The notes: a model not told the origin generated them from the letters alone. A DNA stretch of 64,000 nucleotides from JAVJSD01 sp040219575 (GCA_040219575.1 JAVJSD010000006.1:62001-126000); one strand, 5' to 3'. Shown: positions 24,192 to 32,886, numbered from the stretch's first letter. A program made the numbers and translations.

Positions 24192-24256
24192 CCCGGGCGC
24201 CCCCCCTGCCCTGCCCCAGTGACATTGCCAAATTCCCTGCGGTTGGAAAGAATGCC

Positions 24257-24402
24257 GTAGCGGAAGTCCTAGCCCGGATTATTCATGAGCGATCTGCTGC
24301 GAGGCCGTAAATGCTTTCGTGGACTGCGCCGGACTTCATGAATAATCCGGGCTAGGGCTTCCGGGAATCAGAATTCATCGGAAGTCTGGCGACTTCCGCT
24401 AC
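24257..24402. repeat. Family A palindromic repeat with a second palindrome nested inside
   Basis: The element opens with GTAGCGGAAGTC (24257) and closes with the complementary CGGAAGTCTGGCGACTTCCGCTAC (ending 24402). Inside lies a perfect 21-base inverted repeat beginning CCTAGCCCGGATTATTC (24268-24288) with its complement at 24336-24356 and a 47-base loop. It sits directly before the ispG ribosome site. Confidence 0.7.
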
Positions 24403-24413
24403 AGGAGCTCCAT

Positions 24414-25556
24414 GTGCAGATCGAGCGGAACCCAACACGGCCGGTGAAGATTGGCTCGGTGGTGATCGGCGACGGAAACCCGATCGCCGTGCAGAGCATG
24501 ACCGCCACCCACACGCGCAACATCGACGCCACCGTCGAGCAAGTAAATTCGCTGGTCGAGGCCGGGGCCGACGTCGTGCGGATCGCCGTCGACAGCCGAG
24601 GCGACGCCGAGGCGCTGGCCGAAATCCGACGCCAGACGTCCGCCAATTTGTCGGTCGATCTGCAGGAGAACTATCGCCTCGCGGAACTCGTCGCGCCGCA
24701 CGTTGACAAGATCCGCTACAACCCCGGGCATCTCTACCACCACGAACGCGAAAAGCCGTGGCAGGAGAAGGTCCGCTACATCGCCGGCGTGGCGGTCGAC
24801 AACGACTGCGCGATCCGCGTGGGCGTGAACTGCGGCAGCGTCGATCCCGCCAAGACCGAGAAGTACGACCACGACGACTCCATCACGCCCATGCTGGAAA
24901 GCGCGTGGGAGCACTGCGAGCTGCTCGATTCGATCGGCTTCACGCGGTACTGCGTGTCGCTGAAGGACTCCGATCCGCGGAAGGTGATCGAGGTCAACCA
25001 GCGCTTCGCGGACGAGCGGCCCGACGTGCCGCTGCACCTGGGCGTCACCGAGGCCGGCATGCCTCCCGACGGCGTGATCAAAACCCGCATCGCCTTCGAG
25101 CAACTCGTCAGCCGCGGCGTCGGCGACACGATTCGCGTTTCGCTCACGGTGCCCAACCCGCGCAAGATCGAGGAGATCGCCGCCGGCCGGCAGATCCTGG
25201 CCGACATCGCCGCCGGCCGCGTGCGAAGCGTGGTCGACTTCGGCCTCGACACGCTCAACATCATCTCCTGCCCGAGTTGCAGCCGGGTGGAGAACGAGGC
25301 CTTCATCGAATTGGCCCAGCAGGTGAAGGAGATGACCGCCTATGCCAAGGAGCACGCCCTCACGATCGCCGTGATGGGCTGCCGCGTGAACGGGCCCGGG
25401 GAGACCGACGACGCCGACCTCGGCCTGTGGTGCGGCCCCAATTTCGTCAATCTCAAACGCGGCAGCGAGGAACTCGGCGCCTACCCCTACGACAAGATCC
25501 TGCCGCGACTGAAGCAAGAACTCGACGCCCTGATCGCCGCCAAGGTCTCGGTGTAG
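24414..25556 (+). CDS. ispG: 4-hydroxy-3-methylbut-2-en-1-yl diphosphate synthase IspG (GcpE)
   Basis: 380 residues from the GTG at 24414, six bases after AGGAG; an overlapping ATG at 24412 is out of frame. The short bacterial form is seen: TIM barrel with PIAVQSMTATHTRNIDAT, ADVVRIAVDS and the NPGHLYH and GVNCGSVDP motifs, then an iron-sulfur domain with Cys286 and Cys289 (SCPSCSR), Cys323 (GCRVNGPGE) and the Glu ligand after it. It reduces MEcPP to HMBPP in the non-mevalonate isoprenoid pathway. It appears monocistronic. The gene begins immediately after a composite repeat, so the promoter may lie within or before that repeat. Confidence 0.97.
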   Translation: MQIERNPTRPVKIGSVVIGDGNPIAVQSMTATHTRNIDATVEQVNSLVEAGADVVRIAVDSRGDAEALAEIRRQTSANLSVDLQENYRLAELVAPHVDKIRYNPGHLYHHEREKPWQEKVRYIAGVAVDNDCAIRVGVNCGSVDPAKTEKYDHDDSITPMLESAWEHCELLDSIGFTRYCVSLKDSDPRKVIEVNQRFADERPDVPLHLGVTEAGMPPDGVIKTRIAFEQLVSRGVGDTIRVSLTVPNPRKIEEIAAGRQILADIAAGRVRSVVDFGLDTLNIISCPSCSRVENEAFIELAQQVKEMTAYAKEHALTIAVMGCRVNGPGETDDADLGLWCGPNFVNLKRGSEELGAYPYDKILPRLKQELDALIAAKVSV

Positions 25557-25568
25557 GCGGAATGAAAC

Positions 25569-25784
25569 TCAAAACGCCCCTTCGCGAACCTCGCCTGGCT
25601 TGAGGTGGCGGCGCAGCTGCACGATCCGCTCGGGATCGACCGATTCGTTCTCCGGCAAGGGCACGTCGTGCTTCTCCTTGCCGAGCGTGGCGACGCTCTT
25701 CAGCTTCTCCAGGATGCTGGACTCTTCGGCGGCCGCGGCGCTGTGCGGGTCACGGGATCTCGCCAGACCTTGAGAATCACGCAA
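25569..25784 (-). CDS. Small hypothetical protein
   Basis: 71 residues from a TTG at 25784; the frame stays open further upstream. The C-terminal 50 residues are hydrophilic and gene-like: SSILEKLKSVATLGKEKHDV, then PENESVDPERIVQLRRHLKPGEV. The first 20 residues are less convincing. No family was recognised. It is convergent with ispG, ending 12 bases away, and divergent from the RraA-like gene. It may be a small regulatory protein or the remnant of a larger one. Confidence 0.35.
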   Translation of the reverse strand: MRDSQGLARSRDPHSAAAAEESSILEKLKSVATLGKEKHDVPLPENESVDPERIVQLRRHLKPGEVREGAF

Positions 25785-25861
25785 CAGGCTGGTAGCTTGG
25801 CGGCGACGACAAGTCGTCGGCTTGGGGCCTCCATTTTCTTCCTCCCTTTCCTGCTCCCGCC

Positions 25862-26590
25862 ATGACCATTACACCCGAAACCCTGCAAAAGCTCGCTAAA
25901 TACGACACGCCCACCATCTGCAACATCATCGAGCTGTTCGCGGTTCGGCCGCGGAACCAGGGCTATATGGACCTGCGGGTGAAGTGCAACTTTCCCGAGT
26001 TGCCCCCGATGATCGGCTTCGCCACGACCGCCTGCTTCCGCAGCGACGCACCGCCGGCGGGAGGCGACGCCTACGGCAGCATCGGCAAGCAGCTCGAACT
26101 GTTCGCCGACCTGCCCGGCCCGGCGGTGGTGGTGTTCGAGGACATCGACGATCCGCCCGTGGCGGCGGTGTTCGGCGAGGTGATGTGCTCCACATACCAG
26201 GCGTTCGGCAGCGTGGGCCTGGTCACCAACGGCGGCGGCCGCGACCTGGACCAAGTTCGCGACATCAAGTACCCGGTCTTCACCGGTTCGACGATCTGCT
26301 CGCACGGCTACTGCCACATGCTGCACCTGGGACTGCCGGTCCGCGTGGGCGGATTGATGGTCAACCAGGGCGACCTGCTGCACGGCGACGCCAACGGCGT
26401 GACCAACATCCCGCTCGACATCGTCGACGAAATGATCGACATCGCCGACGAATTCGTCGCCTCCGAGGCGATCATCCTCGACTACGTAAAAGCCCCCGGC
26501 CAGAAGAGCGTGGCGAAGTTCAACGAACTCCGGGCCGAATTCCAAGAAGTGGTCGGCAAGATCACCGCCCGCGTCACCCGGGCGAAGTAG
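25862..26590 (+). CDS. RraA family protein (HMG/CHA aldolase-like fold)
   Basis: 242 residues. The family pattern is visible: YDTPTICNIIELFAVRP near the start, AVVVFEDIDDPPVAAVFGEVMCSTYQAFGSVGLVTNGGGRDLDQVR with the G-x-V-x-[DN]G-x2-RD signature, then VFTGSTICSHGYCH and VNQGDLLHGDANGVTNIPLDIVDEMI. Class members are metal-dependent pyruvate aldolases or oxaloacetate decarboxylases; RNase E regulators are a minor subset. The Asp of the usual DGxxRD motif is Asn-Gly-Gly-Gly-Arg-Asp here. The substrate is unknown; a sugar-acid breakdown role is plausible in this organism. Confidence 0.85.
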   Translation: MTITPETLQKLAKYDTPTICNIIELFAVRPRNQGYMDLRVKCNFPELPPMIGFATTACFRSDAPPAGGDAYGSIGKQLELFADLPGPAVVVFEDIDDPPVAAVFGEVMCSTYQAFGSVGLVTNGGGRDLDQVRDIKYPVFTGSTICSHGYCHMLHLGLPVRVGGLMVNQGDLLHGDANGVTNIPLDIVDEMIDIADEFVASEAIILDYVKAPGQKSVAKFNELRAEFQEVVGKITARVTRAK

Positions 26591-26611
26591 TTCGACGTTT
26601 TTCATCGTCGT

Positions 26612-26636
26612 CGGAAGTCTCACGACTTCCGCTACG
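26612..26636. repeat. Family A repeat, half unit
   Basis: CGGAAGTCTCACGACTTCCG followed by CTAC, the reverse unit of the family, between the RraA-like gene and the PQQ-propeller gene. It forms an imperfect hairpin. Confidence 0.6.
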
Positions 26637-26641
26637 TAGCA

Positions 26642-26682
26642 ACGCAATTCACTCGCTCGCGCAGCGTGCTTGTATTGACGAG
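26642..26682 (+). repeat. Family C interspersed repeat
   Basis: CGCAATTCACTCGCTCGCGC followed by a few variable bases and GCTTGTATTGACG. The same string, with GTCGA in the variable part, lies on the opposite strand at 49370-49413. Confidence 0.5.
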
Positions 26683-26739
26683 TCGGGAGGATTCTCTCAT
26701 GGTGAAGCCTTGGCCGGGGCTCCCATAGGAGAGGATTCG

Positions 26740-28587
26740 ATGTCGGATGCAATCGACAGCAACGCGGACGAATTGAAGCCGCCCGAGACGCACAGCAACT
26801 CGCAGCCGGCGCCGCCGAAACCGGGCGCCGGACGGCCGCTGCGACTGGTGATTCCCATCGCCCTGCTGGTGCTGTACTGGGGTGTTTACGCCGCGTTGGC
26901 GCTGATCGACACGGGCATGTCGTCGTTCATGCGGTTCCTGTGGCAACTGCTGGCGCTCGGCGTTCTGTCGCTCGCATTCTCGCTGTGGTGGCTGCTGTTG
27001 GGCCCGCGGCGGATTCTCGAGCGACTGCTGGTGTTCGGCGTGGTGCTGGGGACCGGCGCCCTGGCGATCGCGGCGCTCGACCGCAGCGTGCTGCCGCCGG
27101 TGATGGTGATGGTCGCGCTGCCGGCGATCATCAGCCTCGCGGTCTTGTGGATGCTTGTCACGCGCAACGCCGCGCCGCGCGTGCAACTGGTCGGTCTGCT
27201 GGTGATTCCCGTACTGTGCTGGGCGCCGACGTCGCTGTTTCGCATGGAGGGCATCAGCGGCGAGGGAAACGCCACGCTGTTCTGGCGGTGGACGCCGTCG
27301 AGCGAAGCGATCTATCTGGAACAGCTCGCGGCGAAGCAGAAGGCCGACGCTGCGGGTATCGACGCGGTGGAGCCCGTCGTAAAGATCGCGGAACTTTCGC
27401 CCACCGACTGGCCCGGCTTTCGCGGCCCTCTGCGCGACGGCGCCGTGCGCGGCGTGAAGATCGCGACCGACTGGGAGCAGTCGCCGCCGAAGGAACTGTG
27501 GCGAAAGCGCATCGGACCCGGCTGGTCATCGTTCGCGGTTGTGGGCGACGTGCTGTTCACCCAAGAGCAGCGTGGTGAGGACGAGGCGGTGGTCGCCTAC
27601 AATGCCGACACGGGCGAAGAGGTCTGGTCGCACCTGGATGAAAAGACGCGTTTCGAGGAGACGCTGGGCGGGCCTGGCCCCCGCGCCACGCCGACGTTCG
27701 ACAACGGCCGACTCTACACGCTCGGCGCGACGGGCATCCTGAATTGCCTCGACGCCGCCTCGGGCGATCTCCTCTGGTCGCGGAGCCTGGTCAAGGACGC
27801 CAAGGCCGAGGTGCCGATGTGGGCCTTCTCCGCCTCGCCGTTGGTGGTCGATGATCTCGTGCTGGTGTTCGCCGGCGGAAAGCAGGACGAGAATCTGCTG
27901 GCGTACAACAAGGACTCGGGCGAACCAGTCTGGACCGCCAAGGCGGGCGTGCACAGTTACTCCTCACCGCATTTGTCCACGCTTGCCGGGGTCCCGCAGG
28001 TGGTGTTTGTGGGAGAGCGGACGGTGACGGGATTCGAGCCCGCCACCGGCAAGCAACTCTGGCAGTACGAAGGCCCGGCGACGCAGACCTACGCCTCGAT
28101 TCAACCGCACCTCCTCGGCGACTCGCAGTTACTGGTCGCCATGACGCAGGACGGCGGCACCGAACTGCTGGAGGTGACGCGCGGCGACGACGGGTCGGAC
28201 GATGCGCCGTGGCAAGTCGCGTCGCAGTGGTACTCACGCGATTTGAAGCCGTTCTACGACGATTTTGTGCGTCACGACGGCGCGTTGTACGGCTTCGACA
28301 ACAGCATCTTCTGCAGCGTCGACGCCGCCACTGGCGAGCGAAACTGGAAACGAGGACGGTACGGCTCCGGTCAGGTGCTGCTGCTGGCCGATCAGGGCGT
28401 GTTGATCGTGCAGACCGAGCAGGGCGACGTGGTGCTGGTGGCGGCCGATCCCCAGGAGCATCGCGAACTGGCGCGACTAGCCGCCCTGACCGGCAAGACC
28501 TGGAATCATCCGGTGCTCGTCGAAGACCGGCTGTACGTCCGCAACGCCGAGGAGATGGCCTGCTACCACTTGAAGCTCGCCGATTAG
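26740..28587 (+). CDS. Membrane-anchored PQQ-like beta-propeller protein
   Basis: 615 residues from the ATG at 26740, preceded by AGGAGAGG; the open frame extends further up but runs through the RraA-like gene in another frame. The N-terminal third has a Pro-rich tail and about five membrane helices between residues 30 and 165 (LVIPIALLVLYWGVYAALAL first, VQLVGLLVIPVLCWAP last). From about 220 onwards, WPGFRGPLRDG opens a PQQ/BamB-type propeller with repeated blades such as VVAYNADTGEEVW, LNCLDAASGDLLW, LLAYNKDSGEPVW and VTGFEPATGKQLW. The WPGFRG-type opening is frequent in planctomycetes. The propeller faces outside the membrane. The role is unknown; binding of a partner protein is more likely than dehydrogenase activity because no catalytic extension is seen. 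Confidence 0.85.
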   Translation: MSDAIDSNADELKPPETHSNSQPAPPKPGAGRPLRLVIPIALLVLYWGVYAALALIDTGMSSFMRFLWQLLALGVLSLAFSLWWLLLGPRRILERLLVFGVVLGTGALAIAALDRSVLPPVMVMVALPAIISLAVLWMLVTRNAAPRVQLVGLLVIPVLCWAPTSLFRMEGISGEGNATLFWRWTPSSEAIYLEQLAAKQKADAAGIDAVEPVVKIAELSPTDWPGFRGPLRDGAVRGVKIATDWEQSPPKELWRKRIGPGWSSFAVVGDVLFTQEQRGEDEAVVAYNADTGEEVWSHLDEKTRFEETLGGPGPRATPTFDNGRLYTLGATGILNCLDAASGDLLWSRSLVKDAKAEVPMWAFSASPLVVDDLVLVFAGGKQDENLLAYNKDSGEPVWTAKAGVHSYSSPHLSTLAGVPQVVFVGERTVTGFEPATGKQLWQYEGPATQTYASIQPHLLGDSQLLVAMTQDGGTELLEVTRGDDGSDDAPWQVASQWYSRDLKPFYDDFVRHDGALYGFDNSIFCSVDAATGERNWKRGRYGSGQVLLLADQGVLIVQTEQGDVVLVAADPQEHRELARLAALTGKTWNHPVLVEDRLYVRNAEEMACYHLKLAD

Positions 28588-28594
28588 GCTTTTT

Positions 28595-28663
28595 CCGTAG
28601 CGGAAGTCGCCAGACTTCCGACTTATTCGGTCGATTTCGGAAGTCTGGCGACTTCCGCTACGG
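28595..28663. repeat. Family A repeat, complete palindrome
   Basis: CCGTAGCGGAAGTCGCCAGA and seven more bases are exactly complementary to the right arm ending in CGACTTCCGCTACGG, giving 27-base arms around a short AT-rich centre. Each arm is itself an imperfect hairpin. It follows the PQQ-propeller stop and could also terminate transcription. Confidence 0.75.
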
Positions 28664-28664
28664 G

Positions 28665-28699
28665 CAATTGTCGACAATTGAACCTGGATTATCTATAAT
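28665..28699 (+). promoter_or_regulatory. Promoter with perfect 16-base palindrome over its -35 box (putative GntR operator)
   Basis: CAATTGTCGACAATTG (28665-28680) is a perfect palindrome. Its right half supplies TCGACA (28671-28676), which with the exact TATAAT at 28694-28699 forms a promoter with a 17-base spacer. The core TTGT-CG-ACAA resembles sites of GntR/FCD regulators, and the next gene downstream (ATG 28813) encodes one, so autoregulation is a reasonable inference. Confidence 0.6.
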
Positions 28700-28725
28700 T
28701 GCCGACCTCGCCTCGTTGCGCCCCC

Positions 28726-28796
28726 CGGTACGACAGACATCCTGTCCGTCGAATGAATCCCACCGCTCGCAAACGACGGACGTGGACGTCCGTCGT
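28726..28796. repeat. Family B palindromic repeat (ACGACGGACGT arms)
   Basis: A degenerate unit (TACGACAGACATCCTGTCCG, from 28731) is followed by a perfect one: ACGACGGACGT at 28773-28783, GG, and ACGTCCGTCGT at 28786-28796. It lies in the leader of the GntR gene, ending 16 bases before its ATG. Confidence 0.6.
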
Positions 28797-28812
28797 ACAA
28801 GGTCTCTCGACC

Positions 28813-29565
28813 ATGAAAGCCGCCCCGCCGCAATCGCAAGCCCGAAGCGCCGCCGCCCGGTGTGTGCAGCACGGACAGCGGCGCTGGACCGTCGTGGAGC
28901 GTTTGTTGGCGGACATCTTTCAGGGTCGTCTCAAGGCCGGCGAGCACCTGGTGATTCAGAATCTGGCCCGGCGGTTCGGCATGAGCCCCACGCCGATCCG
29001 CGAGGCGCTGGTGGCGCTCGAGGGGGTCGGCATCGTCGACATTCAGCCCAATCGCGGCGCCGTCGTGCGGCGCGTCACCGAGGTCGATGTCAAGGAAGTC
29101 TGCCAGGTCCGCCGGGCGCTGGAATGCACCGCGGTGCGGTTGGCCTGTGGACGCATCGAACTGGAAGAACTGCACGAACTCGCCGACGCCTTTCGCGCGC
29201 GAGCCGAAAAGCCCCGCCCCTCGGCCGCGGCCAACGGCGCCAACGGACGAGAATCGCTGCAAGGGGATGTCGAGCAGGCGCGCGAACTGGACAGCCGCTT
29301 GCACGACCTGATCGCCGAGTCGTGCGGCAATCGCTACTTGTCGCGAGAACTGGGCCGGCTCAAATTGCTGTTTCGCACGTTTCGCGACGTCGCCTGGGAT
29401 CGCCGCGCCACCAAGGACCGGTTGCGGTTCTCGGAGGAAGCCCGCGAACATCTGGCGATCGTCGAAGCCCTGATCGCCAACGACGCCGCCGCCGCCTCCC
29501 GGGCGATGGCCGCCCACATCCGCTCGGGCGTGAAATACTGGAGCCGTGGACTACCCACGTCTTGA
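28813..29565 (+). CDS. GntR-family transcriptional regulator (FCD subfamily)
   Basis: 250 residues from the ATG at 28813; an upstream extension would translate the family B repeat. Residues 22-90 form the GntR winged helix: LLADIFQGRLKAGEHLVIQN, the recognition region FGMSPTPIREALVALEGVGIV and the wing QPNRGAVVRRVTEVD. Residues 95-245 are the helical FCD ligand domain, with metal-ligand candidates Asp and His in ELDSRLHDLIAESCGN and a further His in AMAAHIRSG. Such regulators sense organic acids or sugar acids. It is followed 134 bases later by the cytochrome-c/DUF1553 gene on the same strand, and may control it. Its own promoter carries a likely operator at 28665. Confidence 0.9.
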   Translation: MKAAPPQSQARSAAARCVQHGQRRWTVVERLLADIFQGRLKAGEHLVIQNLARRFGMSPTPIREALVALEGVGIVDIQPNRGAVVRRVTEVDVKEVCQVRRALECTAVRLACGRIELEELHELADAFRARAEKPRPSAAANGANGRESLQGDVEQARELDSRLHDLIAESCGNRYLSRELGRLKLLFRTFRDVAWDRRATKDRLRFSEEAREHLAIVEALIANDAAAASRAMAAHIRSGVKYWSRGLPTS

Positions 29566-29579
29566 TACCGAAGCAAGGG

Positions 29580-29676
29580 AACCGCTGATGAACGCGAGTC
29601 AAACGCGAATGCACGCCGGACGTCCTCGTCCGTCGCAGGTTGCGATAGTTGGGAAACGACGGACGTCGACGTCCGA
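29580..29676. repeat. Mixed family D and family B repeat
   Basis: CTGATGAACGC with GCGAATG (29583-29610) is a family D half, followed by CGGACGTCCTCGTCCGTCG and ACGACGGACGTCGACGTCCG (29618-29676), two family B variants. The unit lies between gntR and the next gene and would be translated if an upstream start were used for that gene, which argues for the start at 29699. Confidence 0.5.
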
Positions 29677-29698
29677 AGTACTGGCAAGAGGACGGACG

Positions 29699-32600
29699 AT
29701 GCTGCAACTCGTGGCGAGCGTCGGCATTCTGCTGAGCGGCTTCGGCCTGGCGAGCGCCGAGGAGTCGCCGCAGTACAACCGCGACGTGCGGCCGATCCTG
29801 GCCGAGTACTGCTTCGCCTGTCACGGCGCCGACAGCGCCGCTCGGAAGGCCGATTTGCGGCTGGATCAGCGCGAGGCGGCGATCGAGTTCGGCGCGATCA
29901 CCCCGAGCGCGCCCGACGAAAGCGAACTGCTGGCGCGGATCACCAGCGACGACGCCGACCTCGTCATGCCGCCGCCGGAGACAAAGAAGACGCTCTCGGC
30001 CGAGCAGAAGGAAATCTTGCGCCGCTGGATTGCGTCTGGCGCCGAGTATCAACCACACTGGTCGTTCATTCCGCCTGCCAGGCCGCAGCTTCCCGCCGTC
30101 ACGAATCAGGCCTGGGGGAACAACCCGATCGATCGTTTCGTGCTGGCCAAGTTGGAGACGCAAGGCCTCGCGCCGGCGGCGGAGGCGGATGCCCGCACGC
30201 TGTTCCGCCGATTGCATCTCGACATCACCGGCCTGCCGCCCTCGCCCGACGACGCGGCGGCGTTCGTGAAGGATTACCAGCAGCGGAAAGACGAGGCCCT
30301 CTCGGATTGGATCGATCGCCTGATGGAGTCCACCGCCTGGGGCGAGCACCGGGCGCGGTACTGGCTCGACGCCGCCCGCTACGGCGACACCCACGGCTTG
30401 CACTTCGACAACTACCGCGAGATGTGGCCCTACCGCGACTGGGTCATCCGGGCCTTCAACGCCAATCAGCCCTTCGACCAGTTCACCGTCGAACAGATCG
30501 CCGGCGACTTGCTGGAGGATCCCAGCGACGATCAGTTGATCGCCACGGGCTTCCAACGCTGCAACATCACCACCAACGAAGGGGGCACCATCGACGAGGA
30601 GAACCTCGCCAACTACGCCGTCGATCGCGTGCAGACATTCGGCTGGGTGTACCTGGGACTGACCACGAACTGCAGCCAGTGCCACAACCACAAGTTCGAC
30701 CCCTTCACGCAGAAAGACTTCTACTCGCTGGCCGCCTACTTCCGCAACACCACGCAACAGGCGAAAGACGGCAACACCAAGGAAGGACGCGGACCGATTC
30801 TCGTCATCCCGCCGCAGGAGGATCGCCCGCGTTGGGAGGTATTGCCAAAGGAGATCGCCGCGGCGACCGCGAAGCGAGACTCACGGAAGAAGCAAGCGCG
30901 CCAGGACTTCGACAAGTGGCTCGCGACGGCGAAGCCCGAGGCCATCGGCGACGGTCCCTCGGCCGACCTGCTCGTGCACGCCCGACTTGATGAGGGCGCA
31001 GGGAAGGAAGCGGCCGCCGCCGGTGAAGGCTCGCCGACGATCGAGGCGACGGGAGAAATCACGTGGGAGAAGGGCGGCGTGTTTGGCCCGGCCCCGGTGA
31101 TTCAAGCCGGCGCCACGTTCGAACTCGGCGACCAGGGCGACTTCGAAATCGATCAGCCTTTCAGCTACGGCGCGTGGGTCAAACCGGCCAGCGCCGACGC
31201 CTCCGCCGCGATTGTGGCGCGGATGGACGAGAAGACGGCGCATCGCGGCTGGGACCTGTGGCAGAACGGCCAGTCGTTCTCGGTGCACTTGATTGATTCG
31301 TGGCCCAATAACGGCATCAAAGTCACCACGCGTCGCCGAGTCGTTCGTCCGGGCAAGTGGCAACACGTGCTGGCCACCTACGACGGTTCGGGCAGTCCCG
31401 ACGGAATTCATATCTATGTCGACGGCCGCGACGAACAACTCCGCGTGGAAAACAAAACGCTCAAGCCAAAGGCGACGATTCACGCCGACACACCGCTGCG
31501 CATCGGCCAGCGCAGCGAAGGGGCGGTCCTGGCGGGCGCCGCGGTGCAGGATGTGCGTGTTTACGGCCGCCGCCTGAGCGAGGCGGAAGTGAGCGACCTG
31601 GCCAACTACTCCACACTGCGCAAGCACCTCGCCACTCCGGCCGACAAGCGGACGCCTCAGCAAACGACGGCGCTATTCGACCACTACCTGCTGACGCGCG
31701 ACGCCGAATATCCGGCCCTCGAGCACAAGCTCGCTGAGTTGGAGACCGAAAGGCACGCCATTCAGGCGCGGAGCGCGGTGACGCATATTCAAGAAGAGAA
31801 GCCGACGCCCGCCATGGCGCACGTGTTGATGCGCGGCGAGTACGATCGTCCTGCCGAGGAGGTGGCGGCGGCGACTCCCGAGTCGCTGCATCCGATGCCC
31901 CAAGGCGCGCCGAACAACCGCCTCGGCCTGGCGCAGTGGCTGGTCGATCCGGCCAACCCGCTCACCGCCCGGGTGACGGTCAACCGCTTCTGGCAGCAGG
32001 TGTTCGGCCGCGGCATCGTGGCCACGCCGGAAGACTTCGGCGTGATGGGCGCGCCGCCCACGCACCCCGAGTTGCTCGATTGGCTGGCGGTCGACTTCCG
32101 CGAGTCCGGCTGGGACGTGAAGCGGTTCTTCAAGCAGATGCTGATGAGCGCCGCCTACCGACAGGCCGCCGTGGTCACGCCGGAGAAACTGGAACAGGAC
32201 CGCGACAACGCGTTGCTCTCGCGCGGACCACGCTTCCGCATGGACGCCGAAATGGTGCGCGACGCCGCCCTGGCGGCCAGCGGGCTGCTGTCGTCGAAGA
32301 TGTACGGCCCGAGCGTGAAGCCGTATCAGCCGGAGGCGATTTGGGATATCGTCGGCCTGCCCGGCGGCGACACGCGGACCTACGTGCAGGACCACGGCGA
32401 AGATCTGTATCGCCGCACCGTCTACTCGTTCTGGAAACGGATGGCGCCGCCGCCGAATCTGGACGCCTTCAACGCCCCCAGCCGCGAAGTCTGCACCGTC
32501 AGCCGTGAACGCACCAACACGCCCCTGCAGGCGCTGGTGACGCTGAACGATCCGCAGTTCGTGGAAGCTTCCCGGCATCTCGCCGAGCGAGCGCTGCTGG

Positions 32601-32863
32601 CGGCGGGCGACGACGACGCGAAGGTCGTCGAATTCATCGCCCTGCACGTGCTCGGCCGCGGGGCGGAGAAGCGGGAGCTGGCCGTTCTGCTGGCCGACCA
32701 GAAGGAGTTCCTCGCTTACTACGAATCGAAAACCGACGACGCCGAGGCGCTCGTCTCCGTGGGCGAGTCGAAAGTCGACAAGACGCTCGACGCCGCCGAG
32801 CTCGCCGCCTGGACGATGGTCGCCAGCGAAGTAATGAACCTCGACGAGGCCCTCAACAAATAG
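29699..32863 (+). CDS. Secreted planctomycete cytochrome-c/DUF1549/LamG/DUF1553 protein
   Basis: 1054 residues from the ATG at 29699 with AGAGGACGG upstream. A signal peptide (MLQLVASVGILLSGFGLASA) leads to a planctomycete-type cytochrome c domain with the haem motif Cys38-Phe-Ala-Cys41-His42. DUF1549 spans about 140-345 (NPIDRFVLAKLE ... ATGFQRCNITTNEGG, NCSQCHNHKFDPFTQKDFYS with a second CxxCH). A LamG domain lies at about 424-634, and DUF1553 at about 739-1000 (NRLGLAQWLVDPANPLTARVTVNR). It is exported and probably works with the DUF1501 protein encoded next; such pairs are very numerous in planctomycetes and are thought to act on complex polysaccharides, but the chemistry is unproven. Confidence 0.92.
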   Translation: MLQLVASVGILLSGFGLASAEESPQYNRDVRPILAEYCFACHGADSAARKADLRLDQREAAIEFGAITPSAPDESELLARITSDDADLVMPPPETKKTLSAEQKEILRRWIASGAEYQPHWSFIPPARPQLPAVTNQAWGNNPIDRFVLAKLETQGLAPAAEADARTLFRRLHLDITGLPPSPDDAAAFVKDYQQRKDEALSDWIDRLMESTAWGEHRARYWLDAARYGDTHGLHFDNYREMWPYRDWVIRAFNANQPFDQFTVEQIAGDLLEDPSDDQLIATGFQRCNITTNEGGTIDEENLANYAVDRVQTFGWVYLGLTTNCSQCHNHKFDPFTQKDFYSLAAYFRNTTQQAKDGNTKEGRGPILVIPPQEDRPRWEVLPKEIAAATAKRDSRKKQARQDFDKWLATAKPEAIGDGPSADLLVHARLDEGAGKEAAAAGEGSPTIEATGEITWEKGGVFGPAPVIQAGATFELGDQGDFEIDQPFSYGAWVKPASADASAAIVARMDEKTAHRGWDLWQNGQSFSVHLIDSWPNNGIKVTTRRRVVRPGKWQHVLATYDGSGSPDGIHIYVDGRDEQLRVENKTLKPKATIHADTPLRIGQRSEGAVLAGAAVQDVRVYGRRLSEAEVSDLANYSTLRKHLATPADKRTPQQTTALFDHYLLTRDAEYPALEHKLAELETERHAIQARSAVTHIQEEKPTPAMAHVLMRGEYDRPAEEVAAATPESLHPMPQGAPNNRLGLAQWLVDPANPLTARVTVNRFWQQVFGRGIVATPEDFGVMGAPPTHPELLDWLAVDFRESGWDVKRFFKQMLMSAAYRQAAVVTPEKLEQDRDNALLSRGPRFRMDAEMVRDAALAASGLLSSKMYGPSVKPYQPEAIWDIVGLPGGDTRTYVQDHGEDLYRRTVYSFWKRMAPPPNLDAFNAPSREVCTVSRERTNTPLQALVTLNDPQFVEASRHLAERALLAAGDDDAKVVEFIALHVLGRGAEKRELAVLLADQKEFLAYYESKTDDAEALVSVGESKVDKTLDAAELAAWTMVASEVMNLDEALNK

Positions 32864-32886
32864 CTCGCAAATCAGCCAGCTTCTTC

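Noticed and set aside
25984..26739. An upstream extension of the PQQ-propeller gene by about 250 codons
   Set aside because: It overlaps the RraA-like gene in another frame and is Arg-rich. The ATG at 26740 has AGGAGAGG before it and begins the conserved protein.
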